From JAJYTL01 sp046705265 (GTDB taxonomy: Bacteria; Pseudomonadota; Alphaproteobacteria; Ferrovibrionales; Ferrovibrionaceae): DNA of 5,712 bases. How positions within the stretch are numbered: position 1 is the first letter of the stretch; the number at the start of each line of letters is the position of its first letter. The DNA lies in contig JBJKQL010000056.1 in the NCBI GenBank assembly GCA_046705265.1, forward strand, positions 1 through 5,712, given 5' to 3'. The notes below the pieces were generated by a model. It was given only the letters and a program-made list of their open reading frames with translations, searched no databases and was not told the DNA's origin. Made by a program: the position numbers and the translations under genes. Positions 1-5,417 of this stretch are shown here, piece by piece.

Positions 1-1
1 C

Positions 2-136
2 CTCGTCGTCATCCGCGGCGTCTTTCTCGAAGCGCTCCCCGCCCGCCTCGTCTTCCACCAGCTCTGGCCCATGGCCATCATCGCCCTCCTCACCCTCGCC
101 GGAGCCGCATGGCTCTTCCGACATCGCACCGTTTGA
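2..136 (+). CDS. ABC-2-type transporter permease, C-terminal end (partial)
   Basis: This is an open frame running in from the left edge and ending at TGA 134-136, giving 44 residues. It reads LVVIRGVFLEALPARLVFHQ, then a hydrophobic segment (LWPMAIIALLTLAGAAWLF), then a short basic tail (RHRTV). The pattern 'RG(I/V)FL(K/E)', a short amphipathic stretch, a last membrane helix and an Arg-rich cytoplasmic tail is how ABC-2 membrane permeases of the YhhJ/YbhR export type end. The stretch has very high GC at third positions, as expected for a real gene here. In that family the permease works with an ATPase and often an HlyD-like periplasmic adaptor in inner-membrane export; those partners would lie left of the window. 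The substrate cannot be judged from this fragment. A small GAGCC/GGCTC hairpin (102-115) and a T5 run (138-142) lie near the stop but are too far apart for a standard terminator. Confidence 0.7.
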   Translation, partial: LVVIRGVFLEALPARLVFHQLWPMAIIALLTLAGAAWLFRHRTV

Positions 137-619
137 CTTTTTCCAGCCGAGGATGTCGTCATACGGAGCGCCTTGCTCTCGAAAGCCGGCCGTCGACGCA
201 CGGCGACGATCGGCGACCGCAGACAGTCTCCGCCAAGCAGCGCACTGCAAAATCAGGGTTTCATTCACAGCAAAGCGAGGGCAGTCGCAGTTCCGGCCCT
301 GGTTCGTTAGGCCAACGCTCCAGGCTGGCCTGATGGCGCCATGGCCTTCGTTCAGCCAAGCACTTGTCATTAAAAGCCCTCAAAGAAATCGCCATCCCTT
401 GGATGCGAGAATAGGGGAAACTCCCATCTTTAACGGTATCGTCATGGTGGCCATGTAACACCGGTTCGGCCTGAAGTCGGCTCGCTGGTGAATTCCCGTG
501 CCTGCCGCAGCGAGATCGACGAATCGATGAACGACTTAGCTGCACCCGCTGTGTTTCGGCTCTCCGGTACGCCGGCCGATCCGGCGAGGGAATAGCAGGA
601 ACCCGTCACAGGAGGCGAA
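137..619. other. Gene-poor gap between permease end and PagL-like gene
   Basis: I see no convincing gene in these 483 bases. The open frames here (for example from the ATG at 153, or on the minus strand from 545) lack a properly spaced ribosome binding site and encode Arg/Ser/Pro-rich sequence with no recognisable motif. Composition is mixed, with less biased stretches around 360-450 than in the flanking genes. A TTGTCA at 363-368 resembles a -35 box, but no good -10 follows at 16-18 bases. A short perfect inverted repeat (CATGG-TGG-CCATG, 444-456) is present. The promoter of the downstream gene presumably lies in this gap, but I cannot place it. Confidence 0.5.
610..615 (+). promoter_or_regulatory. 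Shine-Dalgarno AGGAGG for the PagL-like gene
   Basis: AGGAGG lies four bases before the ATG at 620, a perfect anti-16S match with a slightly short spacer. It supports the long start even though this places about 35 polar or basic residues ahead of the hydrophobic signal core. The same 11-mer CAGGAGGCGAA recurs at 700-710, inside the coding region, but there no start codon in the protein's frame is well placed. Confidence 0.65.
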
Positions 620-1276
620 ATGCAGACGCATCTTTTCCTCTCCGCTTGTCATCCTGCCCCCCCTTTGGGTGGCGAATCCCCGGATTTTACGCAACCCAGC
701 AGGAGGCGAAGACTTGGGCGCATCCTGTTGCAGCTGCCTGGCTTCGCGGCGATGGCGCTTTGCGGTCTCGCCATGGCAATGGTCATGCCGACGCTCGCCC
801 ACGCGGCAGACAATCCGGTTACCTTTCAGCCCCTCAATGTTCGCGGCGACGAACCGAGCTATCTCGAAATGGATATCGGCGCCTTCAACATCCAGGGTAA
901 TTCGGATCGCGACGCCGCGACGGTCGGGGAGGCCGAGTTCCGTTACGGCAGAAAGTGGTTCTTCGTTGGCCCGGCCGTTGGACTTCTCGCCAATACGCAG
1001 GGGGCGGTCTACGGCTACGTCGGGCTCTATTCCGACATCGTCCTCGGCAACCGCATCGTCATCACACCGCTCGCGGGCCTCGGCGGTTATGATCGGGGAA
1101 GCAGTCTCGACCTCGGCGGTACCTTTGCGTTCCGCCTGAGCGCGACGATCGCCTATCAATTCGATAACCAATCCCGGCTCGGATTCAAGGTCGGACATAT
1201 CGCGAACGCGGGGCTCTACAACAGGAATCCCGGCGAGACCGAGCTTCTGGTCAGCTATTCCCTCCCGCTTCGCTGA
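620..1276 (+). CDS. PagL-like acyloxyacyl hydrolase family outer-membrane protein, catalytic Ser replaced by Ala
   Basis: This 218-residue protein resembles the lipid A 3-O-deacylase (PagL) family, eight-stranded outer-membrane barrels that remove the 3-linked acyl chain of lipid A. Residues 1-35 are a polar, Arg-rich lead (RRRR at 28-31). A hydrophobic core at about 40-58 and AHA (60-62) follow, fitting signal-peptidase cleavage near 62/63. The mature part (about 156 residues) has alternating, aromatic-rich strands and ends in VSYSLPLR. The family signature, normally H-x-S-N-A-G, appears as GHIANAGLYNRNPGETE: His193, Asn196 and acidic residues Glu204/Glu206 are kept, but the catalytic Ser position is Ala195 (GCG, 1202-1204). 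In Pseudomonas PagL the His-Ser-Glu triad is required, so this copy is predicted inactive as a classical deacylase or altered in chemistry. It lies alone, converging on the acyltransferase gene with 65 bp between stops. Family assignment is good; activity is doubtful. The N-terminus is uncertain; an in-frame ATG at 752 lacks a ribosome site. Confidence 0.85.
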   Translation: MQTHLFLSACHPAPPLGGESPDFTQPSRRRRLGRILLQLPGFAAMALCGLAMAMVMPTLAHAADNPVTFQPLNVRGDEPSYLEMDIGAFNIQGNSDRDAATVGEAEFRYGRKWFFVGPAVGLLANTQGAVYGYVGLYSDIVLGNRIVITPLAGLGGYDRGSSLDLGGTFAFRLSATIAYQFDNQSRLGFKVGHIANAGLYNRNPGETELLVSYSLPLR

Positions 1277-1280
1277 TATT

Positions 1281-1296
1281 CGGATTAGGAAATCCG
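1281..1296. other. Small hairpin between convergent genes
   Basis: CGGATT and AATCCG form a perfect 6-bp stem around a 4-base loop, five bases after the stop of the PagL-like gene and before the stop of the opposing acyltransferase. Its position suits a shared transcription end, but neither strand has a T-run after the stem, so a standard intrinsic terminator is not supported. Confidence 0.2.
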
Positions 1297-1341
1297 CCGC
1301 ATCGCGATACCGCTGATCGTGCGAGCTTCGGAACCACGACG

Positions 1342-2583
1342 CTAGCGCGCCTCGGCTGATCGGCTCGTACCTTGGTGCGGAAGCCGGGTATTGATCCAGG
1401 CCCGGAGCCGTCGCCGTGCCGGCCGTTCGACAAGATGATGCATTGCGAGGCTGCCGAGGACGAGGAGCGCGGCATAAGCCAGCGTCACGCCCACGGCGTA
1501 GAGCGGGCCCAGGGTGAGATACTGCTCCTTTAGAACATGGGTGGCGCGCTCGACCGGTGCCTGCATCAGATAGAGCGAGTAGCTCGCCTCGCCGATCCTG
1601 ACCAGGGGGCGCCAACTGAACGCGCGCGAGACGGCGTTATCCGGCAGACTCGAGGCGAGGATGAATGGCGGGAAAAGCAGTACCGGGACGAGTCCCCCGA
1701 GCGCTGGATAGGCAAGGCACGTCGCGACCGCCGTACTCCCGACCGCGACGGCGAGCACACGCCATGCCCCTTCGGTCGGCGATGCGACATCGAGGAGGCG
1801 GCGCAGCAGGCATCCGATGGCGAATTCGCCAGCCGCGCGCAGCAAAGCGGCGAAACCGATGGCTTGGTTGAACGTGCGGTGAAACGGCCCGAGATAGACG
1901 CCGGCGAGACCAAGAAGCAGAACGCCAAGCGCGCAAAGCACCCCTCTTTTTCCAAGCCTTAACAAGGGGACAACGGCGATCGGAAACAAGAGATAGGCAA
2001 ACCATTCGGCGCTGACGGACCAATCGGGATAGTTCCACTGCAGGTGCCTCGTGAAGCCCCAGGTCTGCACCATTGCAACCTGGAAGGCGAGTGCCGTCTG
2101 CCCGTAATTTCTCGGGTTAAGCGAGAACAAGGGCATGCGCGCGCTAAGCCAGAGCAGGATGGCGAGAAGGCCGAGCGCGACAAGGTAAACGGGATAGAGC
2201 CGTGCGGCGCGAAGGGCGATGAAGCGGAGAAAAGTGCGGTGCCCAGGATGGTCGAGAAAATCCCGCCCGTGCACATGCGCGATGACGAAGCCGCTCAACA
2301 TGAAAAAGAGATCGACGCCGAGATAGCCATAGGTGAATGGCGGAAACACATCCGCGAGGCCAAACGGCTTCAAGAGTATCAAGCGATAATGGAAGGTCAG
2401 CACCCATAGGGCCGCGATCGCCCTGAGACCAGTCAAACCTTCAAGGCGCCCGCCAAGCCTGGGCGGCGCTTTCCGCCCCGCTGGCTGAAAAGGCGGATGA
2501 TCTTTTAACCCTGGCGCTTTGCGGTTCGAGGAGGGCTGGCTCCGGCGCTGTGCGGGCCTTAAGGAGGGAACAGTCATGGACAC
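1342..2583 (-). CDS. Acyltransferase-3 family membrane protein (OafA/YrhL type)
   Basis: This 413-residue integral membrane protein belongs to the acyltransferase-3 family, which transfers acetyl or other acyl groups to sugars of O-antigen, exopolysaccharide or other surface glycans at the inner membrane. Hallmarks, numbered from the GTG at 2583: GLRAIAALWVLTFHY (52-66) with the essential Arg54-x10-His65 pair; YLGVDLFFMLSGFVIA (87-102); RAARLYPVY (125-133); WSVSAEWFAYLLFP (188-201); GEASYSLYL (331-339); and a final ERP (386-388). About ten hydrophobic helices alternate with basic loops. The usual 'YLxH' near the SYSLYL motif reads YLMQ, with Gln341 for His. The start is uncertain: the GTG at 2583 and ATG at 2577 lack a Shine-Dalgarno sequence, and the first 48 or so residues are Pro/Arg-rich and outside the domain. 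A TTG at 2436, just before TGLRAI, would remove them. There is no C-terminal SGNH domain, so it is the membrane-only form. The acceptor is unknown; the nearby lipid A and heptose genes make an LPS or other surface glycan plausible. Confidence 0.92.
   Translation of the reverse strand: MSMTVPSLRPAQRRSQPSSNRKAPGLKDHPPFQPAGRKAPPRLGGRLEGLTGLRAIAALWVLTFHYRLILLKPFGLADVFPPFTYGYLGVDLFFMLSGFVIAHVHGRDFLDHPGHRTFLRFIALRAARLYPVYLVALGLLAILLWLSARMPLFSLNPRNYGQTALAFQVAMVQTWGFTRHLQWNYPDWSVSAEWFAYLLFPIAVVPLLRLGKRGVLCALGVLLLGLAGVYLGPFHRTFNQAIGFAALLRAAGEFAIGCLLRRLLDVASPTEGAWRVLAVAVGSTAVATCLAYPALGGLVPVLLFPPFILASSLPDNAVSRAFSWRPLVRIGEASYSLYLMQAPVERATHVLKEQYLTLGPLYAVGVTLAYAALLVLGSLAMHHLVERPARRRLRAWINTRLPHQGTSRSAEAR
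2561..2567 (+). promoter_or_regulatory. Strong Shine-Dalgarno AAGGAGG before a small antisense ORF
   Basis: AAGGAGG followed by 8 bases and ATG (2576-2578) is the best ribosome-site geometry in the window. It lies on the strand opposite the acyltransferase, inside that gene's annotated first codons. It is the main reason to consider the small ORF at 2576-2782 as real. Confidence 0.35.
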
Positions 2584-2782
2584 GCGGTATTCTGTGGCGG
2601 TCTACGCCCTATCTAAGCCGCCAATACAGGACGGCCAGCCCCGGCCCAAGACGGTCACAGCGCGTTACCTCAGGCCGAGGACGGCCAACCGATCGAGACA
2701 TACGCTGATTGCCGGTCCCAGAAATCGAATTTTTGTCCGGCCGCATGATCGGCGTCGTGGTGCCTTGGCTGCCTTTTCTTAA
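2576..2782 (+). CDS. Possible small basic protein, antisense to the acyltransferase start
   Basis: This is a 68-codon frame from ATG 2576 to TAA 2780-2782. The product begins MDTRYSVAVYALSKPPIQDG and is strongly basic, with many Arg residues and no membrane segment, cysteine or motif I recognise. In favour: a near-perfect Shine-Dalgarno sequence at ideal spacing, and mostly intergenic DNA beneath it apart from an 8-base overlap with the start of the acyltransferase. Against: codon use is only moderately biased, with AGA, CGA, ATA and ATT frequent in the second half, and no homologue comes to mind. The coding stretch contains a 13-base imperfect repeat (AGGACGGCCAGCC 2628-2640; AGGACGGCCAACC 2678-2690) at a 50-base interval, which is out of register for a protein repeat. 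It could instead be leader DNA of the divergent acyltransferase. No function is assigned. Confidence 0.3.
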   Translation: MDTRYSVAVYALSKPPIQDGQPRPKTVTARYLRPRTANRSRHTLIAGPRNRIFVRPHDRRRGALAAFS

Positions 2783-3211
2783 GTTTTTGTTTTGCCCGGG
2801 GGATTTCTCTTTGATGAGATGCGGCCGAAGGGCATGACGGGCCGCATCGCGGGCACTGCCTGCTGCGTCGCAAACCGATACTCGCTAGACCAAGAATCGG
2901 CTCCATTTGAGCAGCAGCTCTGTGCCCTCTTGTTCACAGAACGGCCACTGCTCGAGTGAAACGCGTGACCGTTCTTCGGGCCGGCACCGGGAGGGTCAGG
3001 GGGACGCGGCAACTGGGCTGTTACCAGGGCCTCATGCCTCGTCCCAGCCCAGGTCGCGCCGGAAGACGAAGAATCGCTGGGTCGGGCGGTCCAAGGGCAT
3101 GTCCGGGGTCGCGAGGCTAGAGGTGTATTTCGCTTCGGCTGGACACCTGCAGCAAACGGGGTTATCGAGTGGAACTGTCGCTGAAACTCCAATTCGTTAG
3201 GGCGAAACGGG
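2783..3211. other. Non-coding gap before the GmhA-family gene
   Basis: I see no convincing gene in these 429 bases. Frames crossing it begin with TTG, lack ribosome sites and encode low-complexity Ser/Arg/Pro sequence. It starts with a T-rich stretch (2776-2796) after the small ORF and contains a perfect 9-bp inverted repeat (2818-2848). The phrase AAGGGCATG occurs twice, in that repeat's loop and near 3092. The promoter of the isomerase gene is expected here, but no clear -35/-10 pair is visible. A GGAAC at 3174 has CGTT 19 bases on, outside the 16-17 spacing of an EcfG promoter. Confidence 0.5.
2818..2848. repeat. Perfect 9-bp inverted repeat with 13-base loop
   Basis: GATGCGGCC (2818-2826) is the exact reverse complement of GGCCGCATC (2840-2848). 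The RNA stem would be stable. No T-run follows on either strand, so it is not a typical intrinsic terminator. It lies 36 bases after the small ORF's stop and about 360 bases before the isomerase gene. It could be a factor-dependent terminator element, a transcript-stabilising stem or a protein binding site. Confidence 0.45.
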
Positions 3212-3823
3212 ATGCCGGCAAGTTATGCTTCGTATGCGGAAGGGTGCCTCGATCTCCTGCGGCGCACCAAGACCGCTGACCTGGATCGCCGCATGGAGGA
3301 AGCGATCGCCGGTGTGGCAACAGCGCTGATCGCGCGGCTGCCGGTCTTGATCTGCGGCAACGGGGGTTCGGCCGCGGATGCAATGCACATCGCCGGTGAA
3401 CTCGCCTCGCGCTTTCTCATCGAACGGCCTGGCCTCAAGGCGATCGCGCTCGGCGCCAACGTCGCGACACTGACGGCCTGGAGCAACGATTACGCCTACG
3501 AGACGGTTTATGCCCGGCAGGTGGAGGCTTACGGCGAAGCGGGCGGCGTGGTGTGGGGCCTCAGCACCAGCGGCAATTCCAAAAACGTCGTTGCCGCGTT
3601 TGAACGGGCGAAGGCGATGAAGATGACCACCATTGCGATGACCGGCGAAGGCGGCGGCAAACTGGCCGCGCTTGCGGACGTGTTATTGGATGTCCCCTCC
3701 CGCTCGACGCCGCGCATCCAGGAAGTACACATTTCCATGTACCATTACATTTGCCAATGCGTCGAGGAACGCTGTGCGGCTGCGTTCGAGAGTTCCGGGG
3801 GCAAGTCTTCGCCTGCCTATTGA
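3212..3823 (+). CDS. gmhA: Phosphoheptose isomerase (sedoheptulose-7-phosphate isomerase), SIS domain
   Basis: This 203-residue cytoplasmic protein is a single SIS domain of the GmhA family. GmhA converts D-sedoheptulose 7-phosphate to D-glycero-D-manno-heptose 7-phosphate, the first step toward the activated heptose used in LPS inner core and some surface glycans. Matches along its length: CGNGGSAADAMHIAGELASR (48-67) with phosphate-site Asn50 and Ser53 and the catalytic Glu63; ERPGLKAIAL (71-80); SNDYAYETVYARQVEA (91-106) with Asp93; GLSTSGNSKNV (116-126), the second phosphate loop; IAMTGEGGGKLAALAD (141-156); and RIQEVHISMYH (168-178) with Gln170 and catalytic His173. Length is close to the usual 190-200. 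The ATG at 3212 has only a weak AGGG site nine bases upstream. DiaA is a paralogue in this fold, but retention of both catalytic Glu and His favours GmhA. No hldE or gmhB homologue lies beside it; the next gene is 545 bp away, so it appears to be transcribed alone here. Confidence 0.9.
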   Translation: MPASYASYAEGCLDLLRRTKTADLDRRMEEAIAGVATALIARLPVLICGNGGSAADAMHIAGELASRFLIERPGLKAIALGANVATLTAWSNDYAYETVYARQVEAYGEAGGVVWGLSTSGNSKNVVAAFERAKAMKMTTIAMTGEGGGKLAALADVLLDVPSRSTPRIQEVHISMYHYICQCVEERCAAAFESSGGKSSPAY

Positions 3824-3878
3824 GCGGCGGAAGCGGCTCGGTGCGATCGCCGGGCGGCTCGCGATTGCGATCTGGATA

Positions 3879-3903
3879 TATAATGGGTTGCGGCCCAATT
3901 GGG
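3879..3903 (+). promoter_or_regulatory. TATAAT box followed by palindrome CCCAATTGGG
   Basis: A consensus -10 hexamer TATAAT (3879-3884) is followed nine bases later by the perfect 10-base palindrome CCCAATTGGG (3894-3903), which would sit at about +4 to +13 of a transcript. No acceptable -35 exists at 16-18 bases (GGCTCG or similar), so promoter status is doubtful. If it is used, the palindrome could be an operator. The nearest downstream gene starts at 4369. Confidence 0.2.
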
Positions 3904-4353
3904 TTAGCCGCGAGCGCACCGCCGGTCGGCGGTCGGCGGATCGCTCCCGGCACCGCGAAGCCAGCGAGCTGAACCAAGACGCGTCGGCCTTCAGGCACGC
4001 CGTCTTCCTCGCGCCGGTGCCTGCTTAAAAACCCTGACCCGCGACGTGGCCCTGTTGTTCTCAGGACCCGCCGTTTCCCGCGGCAATACACCCGAAGCCG
4101 GCAGGACAAAACCGCTCTCCATACCAATTATTTGTGCCTTATGAGTTGTAGCCGCTTCCGGTTCGCCCACAATATATGGTATCGTCACTGTTAACGGCGA
4201 TCAGGCGTTCGCCGCCATGCCGTCGGGGATAGCGGCCATTGAGAGCAGTGAGGCCGAGTTGGCGCCACACCGATTAACCTCGTCGAAGGGCGACCCGGCG
4301 GCGAGGGCGATCGTCTCGGTCACGATGCCGAGCTAGCCTATGGCGGCGTGCAA

Positions 4354-4361
4354 GGGAGGGG
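4354..4361 (+). promoter_or_regulatory. Shine-Dalgarno GGGAGGGG that decides the TTG start at 4369
   Basis: The purine run GGGAGGGG contains GGAGG (4355-4359), nine bases before TTG 4369-4371. An in-frame GTG at 4348 lies upstream of this run and has no ribosome site of its own, so the TTG is the better start. Confidence 0.55.
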
Positions 4362-4368
4362 CAACGCG

Positions 4369-4599
4369 TTGGCCGCATCGAGCGAACAAAAGATCGACGT
4401 GTTGCTTGCCGCGGTTTTGGCGCTGGCGGCGGCCGTGACCGAACTGAATTCCGCCATCGTCAACATCAATGCGCACGTCGTCTTTGACGCGTCCGAGCCG
4501 GCGCAGAACGCGCAGGACAGCATCGACCAGTCGATGAAAGCGTGCTTGCAGGAGATCAGGGTCGCGCTCGACGCGCTAAAGAGAGGACAGACCTCTTGA
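4369..4599 (+). CDS. Small protein of unknown function, first of a coupled pair
   Basis: This is a 76-residue protein read from TTG (GTG at 4348 is possible but worse placed). I do not recognise the family. After a polar lead (MAASSEQKID), residues 10-36 form an Ala/Leu/Val-rich helix (LLAAVLALAAAVTELNSAIV at 12-31) containing Glu and Asn, so an amphipathic or coiled-coil helix is as likely as a membrane helix. A short break with Asp, Pro and Gln (40-50) is followed by a second amphipathic helix (about 51-72, SIDQSMKACLQEIRVALDAL) with a single Cys59. The layout is a helical hairpin, typical of small oligomerising proteins. Third codon positions are strongly GC-biased, consistent with real coding. 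Its TGA overlaps the TTG start of the next gene (TTGA), which implies coupled translation and joint function. A structural or adaptor protein partnered with the next gene's membrane protein would fit, but this is inference. Confidence 0.65.
   Translation: MAASSEQKIDVLLAAVLALAAAVTELNSAIVNINAHVVFDASEPAQNAQDSIDQSMKACLQEIRVALDALKRGQTS
4582..4587 (+). promoter_or_regulatory. Shine-Dalgarno AGAGGA for the second coupled gene
   Basis: AGAGGA ends eight bases before TTG 4596-4598, inside the last codons of the upstream gene. With the TTGA stop/start overlap it supports a TTG start at 4596 over the upstream in-frame TTG at 4542, which would force a 58-base overlap. Confidence 0.5.
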
Positions 4600-5066
4600 G
4601 TAGCGAAGACGCAAGGGTTGCGCTCGACCTTCTGCACCGGCGGGTCGCGCATGCCGAGGCAGAAGCCCGCCGATTGCGGGAAGGTCCGGGGCGAGAGCGC
4701 AGACCCGGCGTCGATCCTGGTAAGGGCAACGGCGGTTCGCAAGTGCCGGACGTCGGCGAGCGCCTCGGGCGCCTGGAGGCGATGATTGGCGGGCTGCGGC
4801 ACTCGCAGAGCACGGCCGTCAGCCTGGCGGTCGTTCTGTTCCTGATTTTGGCGGGCCTTGTAGCCTACGGATTTGCACGGGTCGATTCTCAAGGCCAGCG
4901 CCTCGATCATCTGAGTACTGAGGTCACGGCCTTGCCGTCAAGAATGACCGGCGACTTGCAGAACCTGATCAAGACCTTCGCCGAGAGTATCGCGATGACA
5001 AAGCGGTCTCCCGAGGTCATCGTATTGCCTGCTCCGCGCGCGCCGGCGACGGACTCGACCCGGTAA
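4596..5066 (+). CDS. Single-pass membrane protein of unknown function with coiled-coil flanks
   Basis: This 156-residue protein starts at TTG 4596, which shares bases with the previous gene's stop codon. I do not recognise the family. Residues 1-30 are a charged helix rich in Ala, Arg and Glu. Residues 31-51 are a flexible Gly/Pro/Arg linker. Residues 52-70 (PDVGERLGRLEAMIGGLRHS) are amphipathic. A membrane helix spans about 73-95 (TAVSLAVVLFLILAGLVAYG and on). After it, residues 96-133 form a second amphipathic or coiled-coil helix (RLDHLSTEVTALPSRM, then LQNLIKTFAESI), and the end is Pro/Ala-rich (VIVLPAPRAPATDSTR). The Arg-rich N-terminal side suggests it stays in the cytoplasm, with about 60 residues outside the inner membrane. 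The layout resembles small envelope or division accessory proteins and some prophage lysis proteins, but no motif settles it. Coding is supported by codon bias, the ribosome site and the coupled start. Confidence 0.7.
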   Translation: MSSEDARVALDLLHRRVAHAEAEARRLREGPGRERRPGVDPGKGNGGSQVPDVGERLGRLEAMIGGLRHSQSTAVSLAVVLFLILAGLVAYGFARVDSQGQRLDHLSTEVTALPSRMTGDLQNLIKTFAESIAMTKRSPEVIVLPAPRAPATDSTR

Positions 5067-5069
5067 TGG

Positions 5070-5100
5070 GCCCCTTCCGTCGATAACGAAGATCCGGGGC
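5070..5100 (+). terminator. Possible stem-loop just after the coupled gene pair
   Basis: GCCC-CTTC (5070-5077) can pair with GAAG (5088-5091) and GGGC (5097-5100), giving an eight-bp interrupted stem that starts four bases after the TAA. A five-base bulge interrupts it and no T-run follows, so it is at best a weak or factor-dependent terminator. Confidence 0.2.
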
Positions 5101-5374
5101 TAGGCGAATACCCTCGATTTGAGCAAAGACTGCCGCCTTGCTGCAGGGCCCTCCGATAAGCTGCCAGCAAATTGCCGTGGGGATTCCGATTGAGGCGCCG
5201 ACTGCTCATAGAAGCCCCAATCGGGGGGGCCGATCACGCGCGTCCTGGTTCCGCCGCGGACCACGGATGCGCCGCGCGCGCATGACCGCAGCGGGCAAAA
5301 CGGTGCGCATTGGCGTCAAGGCTTTCCCCAATACTCGTCCAGCGTTTCGCAGGTCGACAGAAGTCTTGAGCAAA

Positions 5375-5400
5375 GGAACCGTGTGGTGGTTAACGCCGTT
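5375..5400 (+). promoter_or_regulatory. Candidate EcfG (general stress response) promoter
   Basis: GGAAC (5375-5379), 17 bases, CGTT (5397-5400) matches the GGAAC-N16/17-CGTT consensus of EcfG/RpoE2-type sigma factors, which drive the general stress response in Alphaproteobacteria. It is on the adhesin's strand and would start transcription near 5406, leaving a leader of about 145 bases. It is the only exact match I found among the GGAAC sites on the plus strand. Confidence 0.5.
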
Positions 5401-5417
5401 TACCCTAATAGTTAGTA

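Larger units (their letters stand above)
3824..4368. other. Long gap between gmhA and the coupled small genes
   Basis: These 545 bases hold no gene I can support. A 39-codon frame (ATG 4217 to TAG 4334-4336) has only a weak, distant AGG as ribosome site. The region contains a perfect TATAAT (3879-3884) and a 10-base palindrome (3894-3903), tandem CGGTCGG copies near 3923-3936, and a less GC-rich stretch at 4115-4195 that could hold the promoter of the downstream pair: TTGTAG (4146-4151), 18 bases, CAATAT (4170-4175), a weak match. The AGGCAC/GTGCCT stem (3993-4022) is not followed by a T-run. Confidence 0.45.

Noticed and set aside
102..142. Hairpin plus T-run as terminator of the permease gene
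   Set aside because: The GAGCC/GGCTC stem is inside the coding region and 22 bases before the T5 run, so it does not have intrinsic-terminator geometry.
153..458. 101-codon frame after the permease
   Set aside because: The GAGG directly abuts the ATG, leaving no spacer; the product is Arg/Ser/Pro-rich and unrecognised, and codon bias is unlike the neighbouring genes.
536..1615. Long minus-strand open frame (359 codons) covering the PagL-like gene
   Set aside because: It starts at TTG without a ribosome site, is antisense to two well-supported genes, and encodes Arg/Gly/Ala-rich sequence with no motif. It is a by-product of high GC.
1537..1962. Plus-strand frame of 141 codons inside the acyltransferase
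   Set aside because: It is antisense to conserved membrane segments of a recognisable protein; the product is highly charged low-complexity sequence with no ribosome site.
3174..3199. Second GGAAC...CGTT pair upstream of gmhA as an EcfG promoter
   Set aside because: The spacer is 19 bases, outside the 16-17 range, and the site is too close to the gmhA start for a normal leader.
2907..3200. 97-codon frame just upstream of gmhA, possibly in operon with it
   Set aside because: It begins at TTG without a ribosome site and encodes Ser/Arg-rich low-complexity sequence; the 11-base distance to gmhA is not enough support.
4217..4336. 39-codon frame ahead of the coupled pair
   Set aside because: Only a weak AGG lies 11 bases upstream and no family is recognisable; too little to call a gene.
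4338..4910. Minus-strand frame of 190 codons opposite the coupled small genes
   Set aside because: It has an ATG but no ribosome site, and the plus-strand pair has better start signals and a stop/start overlap. The Ala/Ser/Cys-rich product looks like a mirror frame.
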